This document shows, in pieces, positions 44,524-53,440 of a DNA stretch of 59,228 bases. The notes beneath the pieces are model-generated. The model was not told the DNA's origin and did no database searches. It saw nothing but the letters and a program-made list of their open reading frames with translations. Numbering within the stretch: the first letter of the stretch is position 1; the number at the start of each line of letters is the position of its first letter. Origin of the DNA: a bacterium (GTDB lineage Bacteria > Myxococcota_A > Bradymonadia > UBA7976 > UBA1532). Made by a program: the position numbers and the translations under genes. The stretch covers positions 1-59,228 of the forward strand of contig JAUHYW010000069.1 of NCBI GenBank assembly GCA_030426085.1, read 5' to 3'.

Positions 44524-46148
44524 GAGTCGCGCAGCTCGCGGACCTTCAGCCCGATCTGGTTCATGCGCAGCCGGATGGCCCGCCCCCGCTCGGGGTCGCC
44601 CAGCAGCCGCTCGGCCATGCGGGCCAGATCGCCGTCGTACTCTTCGAACAGCGCGATCATGTACTGCCGCTCGACCGAGACCGAGACGTTGTTCAGCGTG
44701 TCGTGGGCCTCGACCACCACCGGGATGCCCGGCCGGTCGTCCTCGCCGTCCGGCTCGGCCTCCAGCGGGGCCGAGCCGGCCAGCAGCTCGGCGATCAGCG
44801 CCGGATCGACCTGCAAGCGCGGGCTCTCGAGCGGCAGGCCGGCCTCGAGCGCGTCCACCGCGCCGACGAGGGTGAACGCGGCGACGTTGTGCAGCACCAT
44901 CGACAGCTCGCGCAGGTTGCCCGGCCAGCGGTGCGCGCTCAGGCGGCGCCACGCCGGCTCGGGCAGGGCCAGCGTCAGCCCGTCGTCGGCCGGATCCCGC
45001 CCGATGCCCAGCCGCAGCGGCGCCCCGGGCGCGACCCCCACCGCGGCGCCCACCCGGTCGCGCAGCGCGGCGATCTCGGGCGCCTCGCCCACCCGGGCGC
45101 ACAGGCGGCGGGCGAGGAAGGGCAGATCCTCGGGCCGGGCCCGCAGCGGCGGCAGCTCGACCCGCGTCGCCGGCGACAGCCGCATGTACAGGTCGGGGCG
45201 GAAGGTGCCCGCCCGCACCCCGTCGGTCAGCGAGCGGTTGCTGGCGACGACGACCTTGACGTCCACCGGCACCTCGCGGCTGCCGCCCAGCGGGCGCACC
45301 TTGCGATCTTGCAGCACGAGCAGGAGCTGCTTCTGCACCTCGGGCGGCACGTTCTGGATCTCGTCGATGAACAGCGTGCCCCGGTGGGCCAGCTCGAAGA
45401 CGCCCTTCCGGTCGCTCACCGCCCCGGTGTAGGCCCCGCGCACCGCGCCGAAGAGGTGGGCCGGGATGAGATCGGTGGGGATGGTCGACAGATCGCAGAC
45501 CACGAACGGCCCCGCGCGGCCGCTGCGGGCGTGCACCGCGCGCTCGGCGAGGAACGACTTGCCGGTGCCCGTCTCGCCCTCGAGGATCACCGGCATCGGG
45601 CCCCGGGCCAGCACCGCCAGCCGCCGCCGGATCGCGCGCAGGGCGGGGGACCGGCCCCACAGCACGCCGCCCTCGTCCTCCCGGGTGCGGGCCGCCGACT
45701 CCAGCGCGCCGTGGATGCGGATGCGCAGCGCGTCGAGCCCGTCCCCGTCGAGCATGTAGGTCATCGACTGCGCCGCCAGCTCGCCGGCCACCTCGCCCAG
45801 CGACAGATCGGCCACCTGGGTCAGCAGCACCACCGGCAGATCGGGCAGCCGCCGGCGGATCTCGCGCAGGATGGCCACCCCCTGGAACCGCCGCTGGCGG
45901 CGCACGGTGCGGGCCTCGGGCAGCGGCAGCAGGCGCTCGCGGGGCAGCTCGAAGCGCATGTCGAGCAGCACCACGTCGACCGCCGCCGGGTGGGCATCGA
46001 GCCACGCCAGCGCCGCCGGCCCGTCGGGGATGCGGGGCAGGCCGCCGAGGCCCGGATCGACCAGCTCGAACTGCGGCAGGTGAGCCGCGATGGCCTCGGC
46101 GTAGGTCTCGCCGTCGTCGATGAGCAGCAGCCGCGGTCGATCGCTCAT
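44520..46148 (-). CDS. Sigma-54-dependent response regulator (NtrC family)
   Basis: 542 aa. Receiver with acidic pair D11/D12 and phospho-acceptor D63 (LLDMRFE). The central AAA+ domain has Walker A GETGTGKS (191-198), the sigma-54 contact loop as GAYTGA (238-243), Walker B TLFIDEIQ, and FRPDLYMRLS. The C-terminus has a Fis-type HTH (YMIALFEEYDGDLARMAERL). It is coupled to the Hpt/DHp-like gene (ATGA) and the kinase gene (GTGA). Its targets should have a -24/-12 promoter; I did not find a convincing one in the window. Confidence 0.93.
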   Translation of the reverse strand: MSDRPRLLLIDDGETYAEAIAAHLPQFELVDPGLGGLPRIPDGPAALAWLDAHPAAVDVVLLDMRFELPRERLLPLPEARTVRRQRRFQGVAILREIRRRLPDLPVVLLTQVADLSLGEVAGELAAQSMTYMLDGDGLDALRIRIHGALESAARTREDEGGVLWGRSPALRAIRRRLAVLARGPMPVILEGETGTGKSFLAERAVHARSGRAGPFVVCDLSTIPTDLIPAHLFGAVRGAYTGAVSDRKGVFELAHRGTLFIDEIQNVPPEVQKQLLLVLQDRKVRPLGGSREVPVDVKVVVASNRSLTDGVRAGTFRPDLYMRLSPATRVELPPLRARPEDLPFLARRLCARVGEAPEIAALRDRVGAAVGVAPGAPLRLGIGRDPADDGLTLALPEPAWRRLSAHRWPGNLRELSMVLHNVAAFTLVGAVDALEAGLPLESPRLQVDPALIAELLAGSAPLEAEPDGEDDRPGIPVVVEAHDTLNNVSVSVERQYMIALFEEYDGDLARMAERLLGDPERGRAIRLRMNQIGLKVRELRDS

Positions 46149-46579
46149 CGGTCGCCCTCCAGGGCCGCCGAGGCCGCCCGGGTCGCCTCGCCGACCGCGG
46201 CCAGATCGGCGATCAGCGCCGCCCGATCGAGCGGGCCGTCGAGGCGCGCGGCCCAGGCCAGCGCCCGGTCGACGGCCGCCGCCAGCCCGTCCCACGGCGG
46301 CCCGGCGTCGGCCGGCGCCCGACCCAGCAGCCCCGCCAGCTCGTCGGCGAAGCCGGCCCACAGCGCCGCCGCCGACACCGCGCCGCCCGGGCCCCGCCGG
46401 GTGCGCAGCAGCGCCGTCGCGGCGGCCCGGCGCAGCGCGTCGGCGTCGGCGTCGGCCGGCAGCAGCCGCACGGGCAGCAGCAGGTGCTTGCCCAGGTCGT
46501 GCTGCACATCGTCCAGGATCTCGCGCAGGCTCTCGGCGTCCACGACCGGAGGATGGGGCAGGTGCCGCCCGAAGTCCAC
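46145..46579 (-). CDS. Small DHp/Hpt-like protein of the phosphorelay
   Basis: 144 aa from GTG 46579; GTG 46543 is an alternative, and neither has a strong ribosome site. A helical protein whose core DDVQHDLGKHLLLPVRLL matches the kinase dimerisation helix (IRHEVLKHNTLAL) in pattern: His, acidic, two, Lys-His. H27 is the candidate phosphorylated residue. No ATPase domain follows. It may act as a histidine phosphotransfer module for the two receivers, or as a regulator binding the kinase. It overlaps the next gene by ATGA. It is divergent from the sirtuin gene by 87 bases. Confidence 0.65.
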   Translation of the reverse strand: MDFGRHLPHPPVVDAESLREILDDVQHDLGKHLLLPVRLLPADADADALRRAAATALLRTRRGPGGAVSAAALWAGFADELAGLLGRAPADAGPPWDGLAAAVDRALAWAARLDGPLDRAALIADLAAVGEATRAASAALEGDR

Positions 46580-46666
46580 CGGCGCGCGGGTGGATGCACC
46601 GTGCGCGTCGATGTCGATCCGCGTCGCCCGACGCGCTATCCTGCCCGCCGGAGTCGAGGAGGTTCG

Positions 46667-47431
46667 GTGGCTGCCGACCCGGAACAGACGCTCGTCGGCG
46701 CGCGGGACGCGCTGCGCAAGGCCCACCGGGTGGTGGCCCTCGTCGGCGAGAGCCTGGCCGCCGAGGAGGGGCTGCCCGACGCCAGCGAGGACGAGAAGAC
46801 CGAGAACTCGGTCATCACCTCGCTGCCCGAGCAGATGGCGACCATCGACACCTTCCGCCGCGACCCGGCCCGCCTGTGGCGGTGGTACCTCTGGCGCCGC
46901 CAGCGCATCGCCGCCGCCCCCCGCCGCACCTGGCCCGAGGCCCTCGCCGAGCTCGCCCGGCGCATCGACAAGCTCACCGTCATCACCGAGAACGTCGACG
47001 GCCAGCACGGCCGCATCGGCGCCTCTTCGCTCGAGCTGCACGGCAGCCTGTGGCGCACCCGCTGCACCGGCTGCGGCCGGGTGCGGGACGACGCCCGCAT
47101 CGTCCTGCCCGAGCTGCCCCCGAGCTGCGGCCACTGCGGGTCGCTCATCCGCCCCGACATCGTGCTGTTCGGCGAGTCCCTCGACGCCGCGATGATGGAG
47201 CGGGCCTACCGCTCGGTCTGCGCGGCCGACGTCTTCCTGGTGCTCGGCGCCGGCGCCACCGGCGAGCCGGCCGCGAGCCTGGCGGGCTACGCCCGGGAGA
47301 ACGGCGCGGTGGTGGTCGAGGTCGACGCCGAGCGCACCCCGCTGTCCGACTTCGTCACCGTCTTCGTGCACGCCGAGGTCGACCGCGGCCTCGACGCCCT
47401 GCTCGCCCCGCCCGCCGCCGACCCGGGCTGA
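46667..47431 (+). CDS. Divergent sirtuin (SIR2-family) protein
   Basis: 254 aa. GTG start with GAGGAGG four bases upstream. Preserved sirtuin marks: TENVDGQH (family TQNIDxLH), catalytic H125 in ELHGSLW, zinc cysteines C133/C136 and C154/C157, and RPDIVLFGE. The NAD-binding loop is strongly altered: the usual GAGISAESGIPDFR appears as GESLAAEEGLPDASE, and the later GTS motif is GAG (LVLGAGATGEPA). It could be a deacylase with unusual substrate use, an NAD hydrolase, or a non-catalytic binder. Divergent from the phosphorelay operon, with an 87-base shared promoter region. Confidence 0.88.
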   Translation: MAADPEQTLVGARDALRKAHRVVALVGESLAAEEGLPDASEDEKTENSVITSLPEQMATIDTFRRDPARLWRWYLWRRQRIAAAPRRTWPEALAELARRIDKLTVITENVDGQHGRIGASSLELHGSLWRTRCTGCGRVRDDARIVLPELPPSCGHCGSLIRPDIVLFGESLDAAMMERAYRSVCAADVFLVLGAGATGEPAASLAGYARENGAVVVEVDAERTPLSDFVTVFVHAEVDRGLDALLAPPAADPG

Positions 47432-48418
47432 AGAGCTCTCCCACACACTCCGGCACTTCGCCCACTCCGATCGCCCTTCGAAGGGGGTCTCGGGCCCCTT
47501 CGCCGCGCGCACCCGGCGTCGACCGGGGGTCGGCGCCGGACGTGACGGCGCAGATGTCGCCCGGCGGGGCGGTGTCGAGTGGGCCGCGCTTCGAAAAACG
47601 GCCCCGCCCGGCGGTCGACGCCACCCTCGCCCCGGGCCCGGGGGCCGGCGAGGGGCGATCCCCGGTGGACGCGGGCGGCGGGATCGGCCCCGCGCGGCAC
47701 ATCGGGCAGGGCGTCGCCCTCTCGCCCGACCCGCCCCGGGGCTGATCGGGGTGGGCGACGCTCGCCAGATGGCCGTCGAGGGGCGAATACGGTGCATCGA
47801 GGCCACCCGGATGGGCCCCGTGGGGCCGACCCGGGGTGGAGCCGAGGCCCGAAATCGGTTCTCGGCGGGGGGGCCGCCTACCCTCGGGGCATCCGGCACC
47901 GCCACCGGGCGCATGATCCGAGCGTCGCCGACGCCGATGACCGCCGCCGGGGGCTCCTCTCGGCGGCCCGTGACCGACCGCGACCCCCACCCGGCGGCGT
48001 TCTCGGGGTCCGGACCCACGCGCCGGTCGCCCGCGGTGCCGATCGCGGAGGGCGCCGCCCGGCGGCGGGTGCCCCGCGGCGGCGATCGCGCGGCCCCGGT
48101 CCAGGCGTCGGCGGCGTCGAGGGCCCTCGCGACCGGGCGCCGGCCACCGCCGAGGGCCGGGGCTCGCCGTCTGCAGAAAACGTCGCCCTCCGGGATCGGC
48201 CCCGCGCAGGGATCGGGCGGCCGGCGCGCCACCGGGCAGGGCCGACCGCCGGCGATCTCACGGCCGTCGCCTGGCCCCGCGGGCCCCGGCCGGGGGGTCG
48301 CGGGTGCTCGCCGCCCATCGCGCCGGGCCGGGCGGCGGTCATCGGCGGCGGCGACGGTCGGCTCATGCGCCGGGCGGGGGGAGATCGGGTGCGCCGGGGG
48401 TCGACGCCCTGCCCCTGA
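47432..48418. other. 987-base region without a convincing gene
   Basis: Frames on both strands here encode Arg/Gly/Pro-rich sequence with no motif and no usable start context, so I treat it as non-coding or decayed. It holds a 12-base palindrome CCCTTCGAAGGG at 47474-47485 and a 14-base palindrome CCCCTGATCAGGGG at 48412-48425. The second lies across the stop of the lipoprotein gene. GGGATCGGCCCCGCGC occurs near 47679 and again near 48196. The palindromes may serve as terminators for the two convergent genes. Confidence 0.6.
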
Positions 48419-51127
48419 TCAGGGGTCGACGAGCGTCGTCGGCCGGGCGCTGTACCCGAAGCACACGCTGATCGCGTCGCAGTCGTCGCCGCACTCCACC
48501 GCTCGGCCGTCGGCGATGCGCGCGTCGTAGCCCCGCAGCAGCGGCGCCATGATCGCCTCGGCCACGTCGCGGGGGTCGCCGGCGACGAACTGCCCGATCG
48601 CGTCGCAGTCGGGGGGGCGGACGGCGGCGGCGCAGACCGCCTGCCACTGCCCGACCATGCCCTCGAGGGCCGCGCGCTCGAGGTAGCCGATGATCGCGCC
48701 CTCGACATACAGACCGTCGTCGGCGACCCGCAGCGCGCCGGTCACCTCGGCCGCCGTGAGGGGCAGCTCGAAGGGGAAGTCATCCGGGCCGGACGGCAGC
48801 TCGAAGAGCAGCGGCGCCCGACCGCTCTGCAAGCGGCTGCACGCCGCGCGGGCGTCGGGCCACTCGCCGCGGGGCGGGCCGACGACCTCGAGGGGCCCGT
48901 CGGCGCCGGCGGGCGCGGGCCGCGCGAGGAGCTGGTAGAGGATGAACTGCGCCTCGGCGCCCGTCTGGCCCGGCGCCCAGCCCTCGAACTCCAGGGCGGC
49001 CCGGGTCCCGGTGCCGTCCGGGCCCCCGACGGCCCGCTCGGGCAGGTCGATCGCCATCAGCCCGAAGAGGCCCGAGAAGCCGGTCCCCCGGTTGAGGCCG
49101 ACCAGCCCCGCCGCGTCGCAGCCGAGCCGGGTGGCGGCCTCGGGCGTCGCCGGGATCTCGAGCCGGTCGATGTGCACCGCCGGGCGGATGATGCCGGGCA
49201 GGGGGTCGGTGTCGTCGTCGGCGTCGCAGGCCGGGTCGGGGTCGGGGTCGGGCTCGGGATCGGGGTCCGGCTCGGGGTCCGGCTCGAGCGGCCCCTCGAT
49301 ACACATCGCGTCGAAGTCGGCCGACGCGGCCCGGATGAAGCCCATCGTCTGCTCGCAGGCGTCGTGGGCGCAGACGATGGCGGCCAGCGCCGGCTGCTCG
49401 GCGCAGGTCAGGCGGCAGCTCTCGTCGACCGCGCGGGCCTCGGCCGGGCCGACGGCGGGGCACGCCTCGTCGGCGGCCGCGCACTGCGCCAGCCAGCGAC
49501 AGGCCCCGAGGCATTGATCGGCGCCGGGTCGGCAGTCCGGGCCGTCGGGCAGGGGCGGCAGCTCGACCCCGGCCCACGGGCCGGGCGCCGCGTCGAAGCC
49601 GAAGCACACGCTCACCGCGTCGCAGTCGTCCTCGCACGCGGCCGGCTGCCCGTCGGCGTCGATCCGGGCGTCGGGGCCGCCGATGATGTCCATCAGGAGG
49701 CGGGCGATGTCCTCCGGCTCGTCCGGGCCGGCGATGAGCTGCTGCCAGCCGTCGCACTCTTCGGGGGGCGCCGCCCCGTCGCACAGCCGCCGGGTCTCGA
49801 GCACGAGGGCCAGCATCGCGTCGCGGGTCAGGTAGCCGGTCAGGACGCCCCGGTCGATGTAGACCCCGTCGTCGTCGACCCGCGCCGCGCCGTGCACCTC
49901 GGTCGCGCTCAGGTCGATCGCCCCCGGGAGGCCGTCGAGGAAGGCCGGCGGCAGGATCAGCCGATGCGGCGCCGGCCCGGTGCTCAGCGCGCCGCACTCG
50001 ACCCGCGCGTCGGGCCAGCGGTTGATCGGGCGGCCGAGCGCGTCGACCACCGCCGGATCGGCGAGGATGCCATCGGGGCCGCTCGCCCCGAGGTAGTGGC
50101 CCAGGGCCATGCGCCCGGCGCCGTCGCCCGTCTCGCCCGGCGACCAGCCCTCGAACTCCATCACCAGCGGCAGGGCCCGCAGGCCGTCGGCGTCGGGGGT
50201 GACGGCGGCGTGGGTGTCGTAGCCGGCGATGTCGAGCAGGGCCCCGAGCCCGGTGCCCCCGTTGTCCCCGACGAGCCCGTGCGCGCCGCAGCCGAACGCG
50301 GCCGCCGCGTCGAGGGTCCGGGGGATCTCCAGCCGCTGGATGATCGTCGCCGGGCCCGGCCGCCCGGGCAGCACCACCCGCCCGAGGGGCGCGGTGTCCT
50401 CGCCCGCTTCGCAGACCGGCGGCCGCGCGCGGCACGCGGCGTCGAAGTCGGCGTTGGTGCCCGAGACGAGGTCGACGGTCGCCTCGCAGGTCACCTGCCC
50501 GCAGATGAGCCGCCCCAGCACCGGCTGATCGAGGCAGGCGTCGACGCACTCTGCGCCCCACAGCGCGGCGCCGTCCGCGTCGAGGCCCGGGCAGAGGTCG
50601 CGCATCGCGGCGCAGGCTCCGAACCAGGCGCAGGCCGTCCGGCAGAGATCGAGGTCGCTGTCATCCGGCCGGCAGCCGGGTCCTTCGCCTTCGCCCTCGC
50701 CCTCGCCTTCGCCCTCGCCTTCGCCCTCGCCGCCGTCGAGCGGCTCGGCGGCGTCCCGCAGGGCGTCCGGCGGGCCGCCGTCGAACAGGTCGGGGGGCAG
50801 CAGGTCCAGCGGCTCGCCGTCGGGCAGGCTCGCATCGGGCAGGGTCGCATCGGGCAGGGTCCCGTCGGGCACGGTCCCGTCGGGCAGGGTCCCGTCGGGT
50901 CTGTTCACATGGGGCAGGGCGATGTCCGGGGGGCGGACGTCGGGGTCGGGGCGGCGGGCGTCGACGACCCGCCCGTCGACGGCCCGCCCGTCGGTGATCC
51001 GCGCGTCCCGCAGTGATCGGGCGGCGTCGGGGTCGGGTCGGCCGTTCGGTGGGTCTTCGATGCAGGCGGTGAAGAGCGGCCCCGCGGTCAGGGCGAGGGC
51101 GATGATGCGGGCTGCGGCGATGCGCAT
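48419..51127 (-). CDS. Large Cys-rich lipoprotein with internal duplication and low-complexity stalks
   Basis: 902 aa. Lipobox LFTAC. The N-terminal stalk is built of Pro/Asp/Gly/Leu pentamers (LPDGTVPDGTLPDATLPDAS) and then eight GE pairs. Two copies of a roughly 370-residue unit follow (about 152-535 and 540-900). Each begins with a Cys-rich helical part (CRTACAWFGACAAMRDLC; CLGACRWLAQCAAADEAC), carries IERLEIP-like and EFEGW(S/A)PG(E/Q)TG segments, and ends in CDDCDA(V/I)SVCFG(F/Y). A PDPEPDPDPEP linker joins them. No known domain recognised. A surface role is likely. Confidence 0.85.
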   Translation of the reverse strand: MRIAAARIIALALTAGPLFTACIEDPPNGRPDPDAARSLRDARITDGRAVDGRVVDARRPDPDVRPPDIALPHVNRPDGTLPDGTVPDGTLPDATLPDASLPDGEPLDLLPPDLFDGGPPDALRDAAEPLDGGEGEGEGEGEGEGEGEGPGCRPDDSDLDLCRTACAWFGACAAMRDLCPGLDADGAALWGAECVDACLDQPVLGRLICGQVTCEATVDLVSGTNADFDAACRARPPVCEAGEDTAPLGRVVLPGRPGPATIIQRLEIPRTLDAAAAFGCGAHGLVGDNGGTGLGALLDIAGYDTHAAVTPDADGLRALPLVMEFEGWSPGETGDGAGRMALGHYLGASGPDGILADPAVVDALGRPINRWPDARVECGALSTGPAPHRLILPPAFLDGLPGAIDLSATEVHGAARVDDDGVYIDRGVLTGYLTRDAMLALVLETRRLCDGAAPPEECDGWQQLIAGPDEPEDIARLLMDIIGGPDARIDADGQPAACEDDCDAVSVCFGFDAAPGPWAGVELPPLPDGPDCRPGADQCLGACRWLAQCAAADEACPAVGPAEARAVDESCRLTCAEQPALAAIVCAHDACEQTMGFIRAASADFDAMCIEGPLEPDPEPDPDPEPDPDPDPACDADDDTDPLPGIIRPAVHIDRLEIPATPEAATRLGCDAAGLVGLNRGTGFSGLFGLMAIDLPERAVGGPDGTGTRAALEFEGWAPGQTGAEAQFILYQLLARPAPAGADGPLEVVGPPRGEWPDARAACSRLQSGRAPLLFELPSGPDDFPFELPLTAAEVTGALRVADDGLYVEGAIIGYLERAALEGMVGQWQAVCAAAVRPPDCDAIGQFVAGDPRDVAEAIMAPLLRGYDARIADGRAVECGDDCDAISVCFGYSARPTTLVDP
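50682..50729. repeat. Hexanucleotide microsatellite, eight units
   Basis: Eight tandem units of CCTTCG or CCCTCG within the lipoprotein gene (minus strand GE repeats). In-frame, so unit number changes would alter stalk length without frameshift. Confidence 0.85.
50821..50895. repeat. 15-base tandem repeat, five units
   Basis: Units of CGGGCAGGGTCSSRT type at 50821, 50836, 50851, 50866 and 50881, encoding the LPDGT/LPDAT pentapeptides of the stalk on the minus strand. In-frame length variation is possible. Confidence 0.85.
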
Positions 51128-51211
51128 GGGGCGTCCTCCGAGGTGGGTCGCGCCGCCGCGGCTCGACGGCGCCGATCACCTATACCCCCGGCGCTGTCCG
51201 ATCTGACGTCC

Positions 51212-52654
51212 TCAGTCGGTCAACGCCGCCGCCGGCTCCTGGCGGGCCGCCGCGTTGGCCGGGAAGAAGGCCCCGACCAGACAGAACAGCACCGCCATGC
51301 CCAGCGCCGCCGCCCACAGCCAGGGCGGGAAGGCGAAGAAGGTCTCCGGTTTGTAGGGGAACTCGGGCAACTGCGCCGCCACGTAGTCCACCAGCTCGGC
51401 CGCGCCCACGCCCAGCGCCGCGCCCAGGCCGCCGCCGAGCAGCCCGATCAGCGCCGCTTCGGCCAGGATGAGCAGCCGCACGTCGCCCCGGCTGGCGCCC
51501 ACCGCCCGCAGCACCCCGATCTCGCGCCGCCGCTGGTAGATGAGCATGAAGAACATCTGGCTGATGTTGATCGCCGCGATGCCCACGATCACGAAGCTGA
51601 TGAGCGCGAAGAAGCTCTCCACCGTGCGGATGATGTCCGCCGCCCGCTCGGCGTTCTCGGTGCTCTCGGCGAGGTCGAACCCCATCTCGCCCACCGCGGC
51701 CACCACCGCCGGCACCCGGGTCTGGTCCTCGACCCGCACCACCACCGAGTGGTAGGTCGACGCCGCCTCGGCCCCGCCGAAGATGTCGTTGAACCGCTTC
51801 ACGTAGCCGATGGGGATGGTCAGCCCCACGGTGATCGCCTTGTCGTTGAAGCCGACCAGCTTCACCCGCCGGGTCAGCGGCTTCGCCCGGGTCGCCCGCC
51901 CCAGGAAGGACCGCCCGAGGGTCAGGTTGAGCTGGAAGCCCTGCACCATGCCCGGGCTGAGCTTGGGCATCTTGGTGCTCGATCCCGACAGCGCCGTCGA
52001 GAGGCTGCCGTTGTACAGCTCGAGCAGGTGGTTGCTGACCAGGAAGGGGATCGGCGTCTCGCACGCGCCGGTGTCTTCGGCGCAGTAGCTGTCGCCGGGG
52101 CAGTCGGCGAGGTACGAGGCCTTGGAGTAGGTGCAGCTCTGCTTGACGCACTGCCCGTCGGCGCAGGTCCGCCCGTCGGGGCAGGCGTCGTCCGCGGCGC
52201 AGGCGATGGGCCCGTCGAAGTCGCGGAAGGCGTCGGGCGCCTCCAGCTCGTCCTCCACCAGCGCCGGCTCGATGCCGTCGGCGATGATCTCGGCGTAGAG
52301 GTCGCGCCCGAAGAGGCTCTTGCCCCCGTACCCCCGGGTGGGGAACGTGAACTTCATCTTGGGGAAGACCTCGCGCACCCCGTCGAGGCCGCGCAGCTCT
52401 TCGACGACCGAGTCGTCGAGCACCCGCCCCGAGCCGCCGAAGCCCAGCCCGGTGTCGAAGCTGCGGGGCACGACCTCGACCTGCTCGACGATGAAGATCT
52501 TGCCGAGCACGACATCGCGGATGCCCTCGCCCAGCCCCAGGAAGAAGACGAAGGTCGAGATGCCGACCACGATGCCGATGCCGCTCATGAAGAAGTTCTT
52601 CTTCGAGCGGCCGATGTTCTGCCGCACCAGCGACCACATGCCGTCGAGCTTCAC
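51212..52654 (-). CDS. MacB/LolCE-like ABC permease with Cys-rich insert
   Basis: 480 aa, GTG start overlapping the ATPase stop by four bases. First membrane helix near 20-40 (FFMSGIGIVVGISTFVFFLG), a large periplasmic domain, then three C-terminal helices: ALISFVIVGIAAINISQMFF, AALIGLLGGGLGAALGVGAA, and LWAAALGMAVLFCLVGAFFP. RRREIGVLRAVGAS is the FtsX-domain coupling motif. The periplasmic domain contains eight cysteines in about 50 residues (148-200: CAADDACPDGRTCADGQC and later), absent from MacB and LolC. With the adjacent ATPase it would be a mechanotransmission exporter of lipoproteins or other envelope cargo. Confidence 0.9.
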   Translation of the reverse strand: MKLDGMWSLVRQNIGRSKKNFFMSGIGIVVGISTFVFFLGLGEGIRDVVLGKIFIVEQVEVVPRSFDTGLGFGGSGRVLDDSVVEELRGLDGVREVFPKMKFTFPTRGYGGKSLFGRDLYAEIIADGIEPALVEDELEAPDAFRDFDGPIACAADDACPDGRTCADGQCVKQSCTYSKASYLADCPGDSYCAEDTGACETPIPFLVSNHLLELYNGSLSTALSGSSTKMPKLSPGMVQGFQLNLTLGRSFLGRATRAKPLTRRVKLVGFNDKAITVGLTIPIGYVKRFNDIFGGAEAASTYHSVVVRVEDQTRVPAVVAAVGEMGFDLAESTENAERAADIIRTVESFFALISFVIVGIAAINISQMFFMLIYQRRREIGVLRAVGASRGDVRLLILAEAALIGLLGGGLGAALGVGAAELVDYVAAQLPEFPYKPETFFAFPPWLWAAALGMAVLFCLVGAFFPANAAARQEPAAALTD

Positions 52655-53334
52655 GCGGGCCTCCCGTCGTCGACGATCTGCCCGTCTTCGAGGCGGATGA
52701 TGCGCTCGGCCGCGTCGCTGACCCGGGCCTCGTGGGTGATGATGACCACGGTGTAGCCCTCGGCGTTGAGCCGCTGGAAGGTCTGGATGATCTGCTCCCC
52801 GGTGGTGCTGTCGAGGCTGCCGGTCGGCTCGTCGCACAGCAGCAGCTTGGGCTTGAACAAGAGCGCACGGGCGATGGCCACCCGCTGCTTCTGCCCCCCG
52901 CTGAGGCTGGTCGGCCGGCTGTCGAGCTTGTCGCCGAGCCCGAGCCGGGTCAGCGTCTCGATCGCCCGCGCCCGGGGGTCGGCCACCGGCGGCTTGCCCT
53001 TGGCGAAGCGGGCCGGCAGCATCACGTTCTCCACCGCGGTGAGGTGGTCGAGCAGGCTGAAGTGCTGGAAGACGAACCCGATCTCGCGGTTGCGCAGGTC
53101 GGACAGCGCCCGATCGGACAGCTTCGCCAGATCGTGCCCCATCACCTCGACCTGGCCCTCGTAGTCCCGGTCGAGGCCGCCGACCAGGTTGAGCACGGTC
53201 GTCTTGCCCGAGCCGGAGGTGCCGATGATGACCACCAGCTCCCCCTCCTCGATGGCCAGCGACACCCCCCGCAGGGCGTACTCGCCCGTCGCGGCGCGCC
53301 GGTAGCTCTTCTTCACGTCGGTGAGTCGAATCAT
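52651..53334 (-). CDS. ABC transporter ATPase, LolD/MacB type
   Basis: 227 aa. Walker A GTSGSGKTT, Q-loop VFQHFSLL, signature LSGGQKQRV, Walker B LLLCDEPTGSLD and H-loop VVIITHEARV are all consensus. The length and SLDS D-loop fit the LolD/MacB/FtsE group. It is coupled to the permease by GTGA. Together they probably form a homodimeric exporter. Confidence 0.93.
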   Translation of the reverse strand: MIRLTDVKKSYRRAATGEYALRGVSLAIEEGELVVIIGTSGSGKTTVLNLVGGLDRDYEGQVEVMGHDLAKLSDRALSDLRNREIGFVFQHFSLLDHLTAVENVMLPARFAKGKPPVADPRARAIETLTRLGLGDKLDSRPTSLSGGQKQRVAIARALLFKPKLLLCDEPTGSLDSTTGEQIIQTFQRLNAEGYTVVIITHEARVSDAAERIIRLEDGQIVDDGRPA

Positions 53335-53440
53335 GACCGCCTGTGTATCGGGTCCGGGCCCCGGCGTAAACCGTCGAGCGCATCGGGCGAACCGGGCGCG
53401 GGGCGTGTTATCGTCTCGTCGGATTCACCCGGAGGCCCCG

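Noticed and set aside
46484-46666. N-terminal extension of the sirtuin frame
   Set aside because: It overlaps the start of the divergent phosphorelay gene and lacks a ribosome site, whereas GTG 46667 has GAGGAGG.
47579-48418. Plus-strand frame of 279 codons in the gene-free region
   Set aside because: Arg/Gly/Pro-rich translation, no ribosome site, no domain; typical of GC-rich non-coding DNA.
50821-50895. Regulatory iterons
   Set aside because: The repeats are in frame inside a gene and encode a regular stalk peptide.
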